Shown: positions 11,560-21,768 of the stretch, piece after piece | How the letters are laid out: every line of letters begins with the position of its first letter | Numbering within the stretch: position 1 is the stretch's first letter | Origin: Tigriopus japonicus | Lineage: Eukaryota > Arthropoda > Copepoda > Harpacticoida > Harpacticidae | Assembly: GCA_010645155.1 (NCBI GenBank) | Contig: CM021320.1 | Span: 2,242,175-2,306,174 of the forward strand | Length of the DNA stretch: 64,000 bases | Direction: 5' to 3' | Program-made: the position numbers and the translations under genes | The notes under the pieces: model-generated | Seen by the model: the letters and a program-made list of their open reading frames with translations, nothing else | Told to the model about the DNA's origin: nothing | Database searches by the model: none

Positions 11560-12660
11560 TCGCGAGGGACCGGGGAAAAAAGGAGGGTGCGTAGGAGGGC
11601 GAGGAGAACAGAAGACAGTGCAGACTGACTAGTTCTAGCTAAGAGGGACTGAGCAAGAACCTCTCACCACAGGACGCGAACTTCAGCTGACGCGTAGCCC
11701 AATGAGGCCCTTAAAACGGTGCGGCTCTGCAGTGAATTTGAACGAAATTGCCAAAAAACGATAGAAATAGGTGTTTGATAGCAAACATCGCTTCAGAACA
11801 TTGTTGCAGCATTAGATAGCGCTCCTTTTCCTACCATTCATTTTTATAATGCTGCTTTCTGTTCTCGGGAATTAGTCAAGACTGAGCTCCTTCAGACCAA
11901 TATCTCGCACAAAATGGAGAATGGATCTCGAATAAATGCATATGTAACTTAAATATAATAATACGAACTTCAGACAACGAGTTCAGTTATACTTCGATCA
12001 AGTTTCATGAAGATTGGGCGTCTTTTTAGAAAACTGTGGCCATGTATTAACAATGAAACTCACAGCCACAGTATCCACACTCTTCCCCATAAAAACATCA
12101 TTTTTAGTCAGCATTTTATCGTCTGAAATCCTTGAAATCCATTAGATGCCAAATATCAACATTTTGATCAGCCAAACCGAGAGGAAGCACGAGATTAAAC
12201 AATTTTTTTGTCAACTAATAGTTGAGTTGTTGATGATTCCCTCACACTGATTATTCATGCAGAATGCAGTGAAGAACAGATCACTCTCATGGAGCACTGC
12301 ATTCTTCGCTTTGATGGTGTTGTTTGGTACTTATAATCTGAAACCATTGGTATTTCAGGATAAGTTGAATAGGGTTGATAGTGAGTGGTGAACGTGATTT
12401 ACCCAAGAGTGGGTTGCATTTAATTATCTCTAAGAGACAGAAACACAAACTAGAATGATGTCTAGACAATTTGTTCACTGATACAGTATAAAATATTGAA
12501 TATTGAGTCCATAACACTTCCCTATCGTTCACTCCAGAGGGCCTCATTGGGCTCTCAAAAACAACAACAAACAGCTGTCTTCGCATCCTCTTCTGTAAGT
12601 ATATCCATGGACTGAGTGAGCTGAGCATGGTGGCTAAGGGAAGCAAGAGCACTATATATA
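11560..12660. repeat. Dispersed repeat DR-F, copy 1
   Basis: From about 11645 ('caggacgcgaacttca') to about 12620 this aligns with 17565-18845, with landmarks 'acggctctgcagtg'-like, 'cacaaaatggagaatg'-like and 'acaacaacaaa'. A reverse frame at 12287-12682 is open but shows no motif and lies in repeat sequence, so I do not call a gene. Confidence 0.65.
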
Positions 12661-13448
12661 TGGTCATGATATGGTATACCACTTTTAAGATTGATATTCC
12701 AATAGAATTTGTAAAAACGTATTTTTTACAAAAACTTTGGCAAGCCAGTCTTTCCTAGTACCACATGAACAATGGGCTTAAAGAAACAACAAAAATCGTT
12801 CATGATACCATCTGGTGTGTACACAGGCAAGGTGTGACTCATATCTTTCGGCGCAGTCTGAAACATGGACAATGCCTCCAATTTTCTCTATTAATTGTAA
12901 CACTGATGCTCTCAGATAGGAAAAATACTTCTCTTTGTTTAAAACCGGGTTTGTGAGTTGCCAAAGTGCTTCCCTTGATCAAACCTTTGGTAAGACTTTT
13001 GGGGGGAGCAAAGTAGTTTTGTTTTCCCTACCAAAACATTGCTTCCATCTGCTGGTGCAAGTTACTCGATTGGTCAACACAGAAACTATTTTTATTGACC
13101 GCCTTCTCCTTTTATGAGACTTCCTCCAAGCCCAAAGAGGTCAGGTCCAAAATATTATTCACCTACAACTTACTTTATTACCCTACACATCATTTTATTA
13201 AGCTATCAATCACTTTATTGCCCTATGAATGCATCATGCCTTTACAAATACATCTCAGACGCACAATTACTTGCACGTCTGAATCCCCCGTCTCATTGAC
13301 GGGAAATGATCCACTGAAGAAGTCGTGGTAGGCTTTTATACCATGGCACTGAGTAGCCAACACACCGACTGATGTACTTGAGGTGAACGTAGCTTGCTCT
13401 TAATACCGGTATTGAGTAAGCAAAGCATGCTAGTTGGATAGTACGAAT
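12661..13448. other. Intergenic, small near-palindrome only
   Basis: I see no gene. A near-palindrome lies at 13394-13423, with arms TTGCTCTTAATACC and GGTATTGAGTAAGCAA. Confidence 0.4.
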
Positions 13449-16010
13449 TAGCGGGCTAAATGGAGAGAAATGTCACTCCCATGAGCAAGGATTTTGTTAT
13501 GAACACAGTTTGCTGTTTCTCTGCTCCCCCAGTCATGGCGCCAAATTCAAAAATACGTCAATAACCTCCTGTGCTTGTGCTTTCACTCGAAATGCAAAAA
13601 GGGTTCCAAGCTCCATCAATGAGTTGAACTCAGTTCAAGAAATGTACTTGCAACTCAACCAACATGACTATGGGTCAAATTACTAAAAATCAGAAAATAA
13701 TGTGTACCCAGAGGGTACATTCAAATATCAATTCAAGAGCACCAATCAAAACTTTCTAACCGTTTGACATTTAGGACTCGTGCAACATTTGGTCAACCTG
13801 GCTCGCTGTCCAGTTGTATTTCAAAGCATAGATATGCATAGATAGGACGGCCTCAGTCAACTCCCTCTATGATTTTGTCGGATGATTCTGGGGTTAACTC
13901 CCTCCAGCAAGGAATGGTCACCTTTTGCAATTACCCGCCAACTTGGGCCTAAGTGTAAACAACAACAAAGAACGTTAAGGCAATCAAGAGAAGAAAAAGC
14001 TTCAAATTGCGTGTTATCTCATCTTAAAACCCAATTGCAGTGGGTAGGAATACCTGTGTTTTCAGATGCCACAATTATGTCATTGATTCAAAGGCTCTAA
14101 AAAACTTTTTGAGCCAAGCTTGTTTGTCAAAAGTGCCCAAAATCCCCCATGCTCTGGCTTTGAACATTGATTTGGATGTTTGGCCAATAGTATTTGTGTG
14201 CCAATAGTATTTGTGTGCCAAAGCAAATTAAGGTGTCTGAGGCATATCAAAGAGTGGTTTCATTTGTGTTGGAAAAGAGCTCCTGAACTGAGGCTTCAAT
14301 GATCAAGACTAAGAATCATTTAAGCAATGGTGCAATGCCATCAGTTTGTCAAGAAACTGTTTGTCAATGCCCAGTGTTCTCTGACTTTTGAGAAAGCAAC
14401 TGTGCTTGTGGTTCAGAAAGACTAGAAGAGCAATGACAAACTATTGCTACTTAACAATACAACAAGAACAACAAGTTCCTCTTCAAGTGTTATTTAAAAG
14501 TAAAATCTGAAAGTTCCCGGTGGGTTCATCCCCAAGAAAAACCAATATCCATGGATCAAGGGTTTCTACCATTTTAAATATTACTCAGGCACCTAATTCA
14601 TGAATTCATGAGTGTCCAATGAGTTAAACAAACACAAAATATCCAAGCAGCCATCAAAACCTCCCATTTTAACATTTTAGGTCTCTTTTACCCATTGACT
14701 TATGTATTTATTAATAACAATAGTTGTGAACTACTTAGATACTATCCTTAATTCATATTCAGTTAAATAGAGTCTGAAATTATATATTTTCTATTCAATA
14801 TCATAAAAATGGTGAAACTTGGAAGAAAGTGTTGTTTTGTTCAACCTTTATTCTTGCAAACCTGAACTTGTGCATGGCTTTTTTGCCTAAGATACAACAA
14901 ATCAAAGCTCAAATAGATTTTTGAACACCAAATGGCATCATATGAATGCATTTTATGCTTTTGGAATGGGTAAAAGGGAAAATTAAGGTCTTGGGTGATC
15001 TGTAGACTTGCAAACAATGGCCTAACTTGGCAGGACAAAAAATGTCGTGTCGCTTCCTTGCTCAAGAGTCTTTGCATGGAATAGATTAACATCAACAAGC
15101 TCTCTTCCTTCAAGTCTTGTCACTGAGAACAAAGTTGTCTCTGGTCATAGTCAAATTGGACACACTCCCAAGGTTGGGACAGTCCAGTCTTTGAAGAAAA
15201 GACAGATCATGATCAATATGCTCCGGAAAATTATCTTCTTTTGCTGTGGATAAGAAATCCCAGACGTTTTGAGGGTAAGGCTAGCTGAAGATAACCATTA
15301 CCTGACGCTTCATTATTTAAGGTCTGGGATTTCTGCTCCACAGCAAAATAAAATTATTTTCTGGGGCCTAATACTCATATATTTGCAATATGTCTAGCCC
15401 TGTCTTAAACAATTTCTCCTCTTGTTTATTCCCTGTCAAGATTTGGGGGCAACAAATTCTAAACTACAAATTTACATGAGATAAATCTTATTTTACTAGT
15501 AAGACAGAAAATAGGACATGGTTCTGCTCAAATCAACCATAATTGATACATCAATATTCCTTTTTACAATTATTAACTTTGAGCGCATTAAAAAAACATT
15601 TTCCACTTATTGTCCCACAAAAATGAAAATGTCGTATCTATACATATCTATGTTACGAAGTCCGAGTGTTTAACTACGCAAAGAATAATCTCAGTATAAC
15701 ACAACCTCTTAATCATAACATTTCTGACATTCTCAAATTCGAGTTTGACCAACATATTTCATGTTTTAGTGTGCTTTGGGTGTTGGGATGACAATGGGCT
15801 TGAATACTAATGGTAAAAGAAGGTATTTTTGTGACCCGTTTGTCTACAAAATCAGCTCTAAAATTCACAAATTTCTGCTTGGGCAGTCGAGCCACTCTTC
15901 TTTTTAGAGCACTTTGAGGTGCTCTGCCCAACTCCAGGCTACCAAAGCCAAAGCAATATACCACGCAAGCGGCTGAGTGGTAGTGTCTCTTCTCTCCATT
16001 TAGCCCTCTA
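13449..16010. mobile_element. hAT-like non-autonomous element E, copy 2, 2562 bp, exact 8-bp target duplication GTACGAAT
   Basis: The left end, TAGCGGGCTAAATGGAGAGA, and the right end, CTCTCCATTTAGCCCTCTA, are inverted repeats. GTACGAAT lies immediately outside both (13441-13448 and 16011-16018). Internal blocks match the related copy at 5289-9118. A forward frame at 13882-14100 and smaller frames show no transposase motif, so the element looks non-autonomous. It contains a younger MITE at about 15218-15375. Confidence 0.85.
15218..15375. mobile_element. MITE of about 155 bp nested in element E
   Basis: The related sequence at about 7820-7835 runs 'gatcatgatcaa' straight into 'catttgcaat'. 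Here the same flanks are separated by about 155 bp with inverted ends: left 'gaaaattatcttcttttgct' (from 15225), right 'agcaaaataaaattattttc' (to 15361), plus 'agaaatcccagac' and its complement further in. The exact borders are uncertain by a few bases, so the target duplication (perhaps TA) is not settled. Confidence 0.75.
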
Positions 16011-17560
16011 GTACGAATGTCCGTGGTTGAACTGATTTTCAGGGTTGAAAAATTGAAACGGAAGTCCCAAAAAGGATAAGTTGGTCAACAAAATACCATA
16101 TGCACCCACAAATGAAGGGAGGAATGGTCAAGATCCGACATCACTCGTTTCATTTTAATTGACGCCCCTCGGGCTGACGCCCTCGGGTCGCCAATAAAAT
16201 GAAACTCCCTCCGCCGGATTTTGGCCATTACTCCCTTCCTTTGCAGGTGCATAAATAGTATTACTGATGGCTGCATGACCCAGAGCGCCAAAGCCCAAAC
16301 AACGCAAACACTTCAATTCTTTATTAGTTTGTAGAGACATTCTATAGAAACGAAAACTAATCGGTTAAGTACAAACTCATACCCAAAGATGTCAGGATTA
16401 CCTGACATCCATATTGTCCATATTGGTGTGATGTTTGGCAAGCCAAGGCAAGCCATGATGGTCTTGCGTAACTTTACTGGAAGAGATTTTCAAAATGAAA
16501 GCAAAAAGGGGTGATCTTGTTTCCACATAATAAGCTGAATGAAACCATCTAGTTCACTTTTTCACGTTAAGGTCAAGTTATCAAAATTCAGTGAAATAAT
16601 GCTGTCAAGAGGATTAGTTGACGTTGCAAACAAGTGGCAATTGTTTCTAAATCTGGTCACAAGCACTGCAAAGATCAATCAATCAGTTCAAGCTGATGCA
16701 ATTGGGTACTTAAATTTCTTCAGAATGCAAAAAGAAATGGCCCAGAATGCATGTAAGAATGCAAATAAAATCATGTTTCTTTTCTTGGGACATTTGATGA
16801 TTTGTTTATGTTTTTTATCTTTAGGATCTGGGGGATTGATTTAAAACTCTTGGAGCCAAAAACTGCCGTCTTTTGACCCATGGGTAGCATATTAACTTAC
16901 TTTAGGTTTAGTTTTTTCTGCCTGTGGATGTGGAAAACCTTCAGAAAGGACACTTAACTTAAATAATTCTTTTTCATTTTTGGATATCTCAAGAACAATT
17001 CCTCCAATCCTAGCTGAGGAACAATATCCACAAATTTTGTGTGTTCACTATTCATTTCCGAAACTCTATGGCCTTTGTCAATTCAACTTTTCATACTATA
17101 GTATACTAAAGAATAGATAGTAGGTAACTTGCTCCACTCTAAAGTTTCTGTTTCCCCTTAATTTTCCTGTTTTCAATTCTTTTGGGTTTCGACAAATTTC
17201 AAATTCATTTGAAAAATAAAAAGGAATTAGCAATGGAATTGTTGGATGCATAGATTATTTCTACAAATTTTCTTGCAAAATCTTTCATTAAAAGATACTT
17301 ACTTCCAAGCAATCACATTCCTCTCTCTCTATCTATCTCTCTCTCTCTCTTCTCTTTCCTAGCCTTCTTCTTCCTTCGTCGTGAGGCGTACAACGTGAAT
17401 ACCAAGAGATTTCGCCTGATTTGTTGCACTCTCTGACAGAATGTCATACTAAAGATAGAGGTCGTCCTCGTTTCCATGAAGGAGGAGCTTGATCGCCAAG
17501 GGAGGAGTCATTTATCTGTGAGTTTACCTCTAAGTATGCGCGCACTAGAGATAGTTTGGC
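16011..17560. other. Intergenic, CT microsatellite at 17322-17352
   Basis: A CT/ATCT simple repeat lies at about 17322-17352. The forward frame at 16539-16844 has an ATG but no motif, so I do not call it a gene. Confidence 0.4.
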
Positions 17561-17766
17561 ACACCCAAGCAGGAACCTCTTACAACAGGACGCGAACTTC
17601 AACTGACGCTTACCTAAAAACGGCCCTAGAAACGGTACGGCTCTGCAGTGTTTTCGAACGAAATTGCCAAAAGACGAACCAAAAAGGTGTTTGACAGAAA
17701 ACATCAAAAAAGAACAAAGTTACAGCATATAATAGCGCTCCTTTTCGTGCCATTTGCGTTACTGAT

Positions 17767-18036
17767 AATAATAATAATCTTTATTGCGTGATTATTTTAC
17801 ACTGTTTCAATTTATTTTACAGTGTCAATATTCATCCTTGGATCGTGATTTTTCTGTACAATTGAATGTACTAAAGGGGCCCATTCTGGGTTCAGGTCGC
17901 GCCGTTCGAGGCGATAATCCACNNNNNNNNNNNNNNNNNNNNNNNNNNNNNNNNNNNNNNNNNNNNNNNNGGTTCGAACCCATGAAACCGAGCATAGCTC
18001 GGACGCGCGTTAATTAACTGCGCTACACCATCTTCC
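17767..18036 (-). mobile_element. tRNA-headed SINE with AATAAA and (ATT)n tail, containing the gap
   Basis: On the reverse strand the 5' part, about 18036 down to 17971, reads like a tRNA. An A-box-like TAGCGCAGTTAATTAACGCG is followed by a hairpin CCGAG-CTCGG and the B-box GGTTCGAACC. The 48 N then intervene. The 3' part ends GCAATAAAGATTATTATTATTATC (17790 down to 17767). The anticodon region does not form a normal seven-base loop with T33, so this is not a working tRNA gene. Tails of this form suggest mobilisation by a LINE with a similar 3' end. Confidence 0.7.
17923..17970. other. Assembly gap, 48 N
   Basis: Run of N in the given sequence. It falls inside the SINE body, so any frame crossing it is meaningless. 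Confidence 1.
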
Positions 18037-18845
18037 CTTTTGATAATGGAAGAAAGAAGAAGGAAGAAGATAATGATAACTTCTCTTATTAGGAGTTAGT
18101 CAAAACTGAGGTGCTTCAAAACACTATCTTGCACAAAATTGAGAATATATCTTAAGTAAATGCATGTGTGACATGAATTCAATAATACCAACTTCAGACA
18201 ACGGGTTTGGCTATACTCAGATGAGGTCATGAAAATTGCATGTCTGCTTGGAGAAATGTGGTTCTGGTATTAACAATGAAGCTCATAGCCACAGTACGCA
18301 CGCACATTCTGTCCCTTAAAAACATCATTTTCAGCCAACATTACAAGGTCTGAAATACTTGAATTGAAATAAATGCCATAAATCAACATTTTTGTGGGCC
18401 AAACAGAGAGGAAGTACTAGATTGGACCAATTCTTTGTCATTTTATAGTTGAGTTATTTCCTAGTTGATTAGTTGATTCCTTCTCAATGTTTGTTTATGC
18501 AGAATCCAGTAAGGAACTGTCTCCTTCATGAAGTACTATTTTCTTCGTTTTGATGGTATTGTTTTGTATTTTTAAACTGAAACCATTGCCATCAAAGAAT
18601 AAGTTGAATAGGGTTGATGAGGAGTGGTGTATGTGATTTACCCAAGAATAGGTGGCATTTAACTTTCTCTAAGAGACAGGTACACATGTTGGAATGATGT
18701 CTAGACAATTCATGCACTGAATTGGTATAAAATAGCGAATAATGAGTACATAACACTTCCCTCTTGTGTGTTCACTCAGACCGTTTTGGGCTCCCAAAAA
18801 CAACAACAAATAGTCTTCGCATCCTCTTCTTTAAGTTATCCATGA

Positions 18846-19729
18846 CCCGGGGGAGAGAGGGGAGAGAGGGAGACATTCAGTTCTAATGATGCTCCTGGCG
18901 TCAGAACTATGAAGTTGAGTACTGAGAATTGCTGATGTGTTTAGAAGTGGGTTTCTGGCAGAGTTTTGCCATTTTGGTTTTTGGGGTAAAAAATCTGACC
19001 ACAACTAAACTTTTCAACAGGCTATAGACCTTGTCTGCCATAAAATATGTCAGCACTGTTAACTCGAAATCCATGTGTAAATACTGATGGAACTCGAAAT
19101 CGAACTAGTTCGAGGGTTGCCAAATTGGTCCCTGTTTAGGTCTTTTCAAAAAGTTCAATATGATCTGCACTTTTTAACAGGGATAAACTTCCGAGTGAAG
19201 TGTGATGATGTGTGAAACACATCACTACTGAGAATTCTCGAGATTTCCCGTTATATATAACATAGATTTTTAATTATAGATTGCTTGCAGATAGCTTGCA
19301 GAGCTTAGAAAAACAAAAAAAACTCCACACCAGAGTCCTAAAAAAAAAGATTGTGACAAGTCTGCTCTAACTGTAACTGCGTTACCTCACAACCCTTTGT
19401 ATACATACCTATTGTATGCCAAATGCAAACCAATATGTGGTACATATCTCTACTCACTTTACATGTTAAGTGGCCTCGCGGCCACTCGTCATGTCACATG
19501 GTGGGAGTGGTGTTTCCGTGGTGGGAGTATCAGGTTGAAGTAGGAAGGGTAGGCTTCTTTAGGGTTGGGCTGGTGGGATCAGGGCTTTAGTTAGCCGTTC
19601 CTCGAAAAAAGACCGAACAAGAGTTCCCGATTCATTTTTCAAATTGAAGAATCCGATACCCTTTTTTTCCTTGCTCGTTCACGGGTTTTTAACCGATGCA
19701 AGGGAATGATTTCCCTGCATTGTTAGGTG
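18846..19729. other. Intergenic, nothing recognised
   Basis: No convincing frame or repeat was identified. Confidence 0.4.
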
Positions 19730-19731
19730 TT

Positions 19732-19815
19732 AGTTTTTATAAAATATTTGTTCATGCAACGAATTTGAATTTGCCGCTTTTGGGCACCCCGGTATATAGG
19801 GTTGGTCAGGAATAC
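19732..19815 (-). pseudogene. LINE ORF2 extreme C-terminus, relic
   Basis: On the reverse strand the frame ends with PDQPYIPGCPKAANSNSL and a few further residues before the stop. The same ending occurs in the longer relic at 26379-26850 (YRSANSNSLVDQISYKY). Only about 28 residues remain, as expected for a severely 5'-truncated LINE insertion. The sequence just beyond, 'gggaatgatttccc' near 19702, resembles the 3' flank of the other copy. Confidence 0.7.
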
Positions 19816-20713
19816 AGAAGCTCTTGTAAAAGAAGAGAAGTCTCATTTCGTGTTCTCGCTTCTGATTGGTCGAGAGACGAGGAGGAAATAGAAGGAGGGA
19901 AAAAATCCAAACAAACGAGCCGCAAGGGCAAGAAATCACTCCCCTCTGAAGTTTTTCCCATTTTCGGTGAACTATACATTATTTGATAGCAAATGCCTTG
20001 TACTGGAGCCGTGTAGGTTTTTTATTAAGTTTAATGGAAATAACCTTATGTTAAGAGAAAACTGCTACTTTTCACATGCAGCCACTAAATTCCAATAACT
20101 AAGGTCGATTAATAAAGAGGCTTTGCTCAGATATTCCAACACAAAGTAACCCCATTTTTCCAGGAAATAGTGGAGCTTGTTAGACGAATGGAAATCGAAA
20201 GTGTACTAGGAGCAGAGGTCCTATAGATTGGAAGCATTCCGTGGGTTAAAGATGTTCCAAAGATTGAAGATGCTACAGAGATTATAGTTGTGCTAGAGAT
20301 TTAATTGTCATAGTTATCACGGAGGTCGGAGTGATTCCGGAGATTAGATATTGCCTGAAGAATAGGTACTTTTCAGAGATGTTTCAAAGATCGAAGATTA
20401 GCTGGAAGTCGTTTTTTTCCATGGGCGGCAACAAAGGCTGCAAAATTTCTCTTGATATCAATTTGATCCGCTAAGTAATAATAAACATGCAAGAACACAC
20501 ATGTAAGCCACGATCTTGACATTACTTTAATCTACAACTACATCTAGATCCTTTAATTTTAAGAACCCGAGATTTCCTTTGTTCTGGATCCTTTGGGCGA
20601 TGTATTTTATAGCCTTTACGCTTATGACCTAGAAGCTATTCTGTTTTTGGATTTTATACACCATTGGTTAGAGTTCTTTAGATCATTCTAGTAAGGGATT
20701 TATAACAACCTTC
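19816..20713. other. Intergenic, nothing firm
   Basis: Short diverged repeats of 'ggagatt/agagatt' occur at 20210-20420. No gene is seen. Confidence 0.35.
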
Positions 20714-20938
20714 CGTTCACGCATTTTCCGATTGTAACCTATTCCGAATACTAGTTTTCCGAATCTGATATATGTCCGATTAGTCAAAAGTACAATTTTT
20801 GGCTTATTTACCAGATTTCCGAATAATCATTTGTGTATCGTCGGAAAAAACCGAGGTAAATCGGAACCCTAGCCATTCGGAAACATAATTTATTCAGAAA
20901 AAATATATAATCGGAAAATGGGTAACAAGTAGTTTAGA
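20714..20938. mobile_element. Probable MITE with TTCCGA-type subterminal repeats
   Basis: The ends CGTTCACGCATTTTCCGATT and, on the reverse strand, TTGTTACCCATTTTCCGATT are inverted repeats with few mismatches. The interior holds further TTCCGA and TCGGAA motifs. I found no clear target duplication. Confidence 0.5.
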
Positions 20939-21768
20939 CGGTCATGTCTTACACGGAAAAATGGTACCGTGGAAAACAGAATTGCAGAAAAAAGTTTTCG
21001 TGCATTCAGTAAGTTATGGAAATGTCATTGTAAGCGTGTTCTATAATTAAAGGACATATAACCTCGCACACTGATTTACACAAGCCTTTGCATTTACAGA
21101 ATTCATTGAAGAATCCAATTGTTCCAAATTGGGGCTCTCTGTGGAGTTAAGAGAAAAGAGAATTTGAGTGACCCATGGTCCGGTAAGAGTGAGTCAAGAG
21201 ATATTAGTAGACTACTGTATTTTACAAAGAATACACGCACAAATATATCATACACAGGATCGAGTACTCAAGCAAGCGGAGATCATACATTTGCCCCACC
21301 ACCCCACCTTTGGGGAAATAATCGGCCTTGAGACATGGGAGTGGCTCGGAGACGTGGCAGGATTTGATATATCTGTAGTTACACCCATAATCAGTCGTAA
21401 ACGTCCAAGTCCGAATCAACAGCCACAAAAGTCTGGCACCATCCACAAGAGCCAGTAATACGACGACGAAGGCCGTTAATGCGGGCCGGCTATGTCAGGG
21501 TCACTAGAACAACGGACGCGAGGTCTGCCAAGCAAACTGTTTGAAAAATCATTCAGGAACACACAAAGCAGATGATGCTTGAGCACATATTAGTTAACGA
21601 AAACGTTTAAACTGCACAGTATGGCCAAAAAGATTCTCTCAAGGATCCATATTCACTACATTGAAATGTGAGCTTAGTCTTGTTTGGATTTTTTTAAGCT
21701 TAGCCTTTACGCCGCCATGAATTTTCTGCCGCTAGTGTCTTGACAACGCTTCTTTTACAAGAGGTTCT
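20939..21768. other. Intergenic, nothing recognised
   Basis: Overlapping open frames on both strands (21119-21458) show no family signal. Confidence 0.35.

Larger units (their letters stand above)
17565..18845. repeat. Dispersed repeat DR-F, copy 2, interrupted by a SINE and the assembly gap
   Basis: It aligns with 11645-12620 on both sides of an insertion of roughly 270-300 bp. Shared landmarks are 'caggacgcgaacttca', 'cggctctgcagtg', 'aacgaaattgccaaa' and 'tgtctagacaatt'. A GA-rich simple repeat follows at about 18852-18876. Confidence 0.65.

Noticed and set aside
12287..12682. 131-residue reverse open frame with hydrophobic start
   Set aside because: It lies in dispersed repeat DR-F, and the sister copy at 17565-18845 does not keep the frame.
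17971..18036. Possible tRNA gene with GGTTCGAACC box
   Set aside because: The anticodon loop is not canonical and the sequence continues into a body with an (ATT)n tail, so it is a SINE head.
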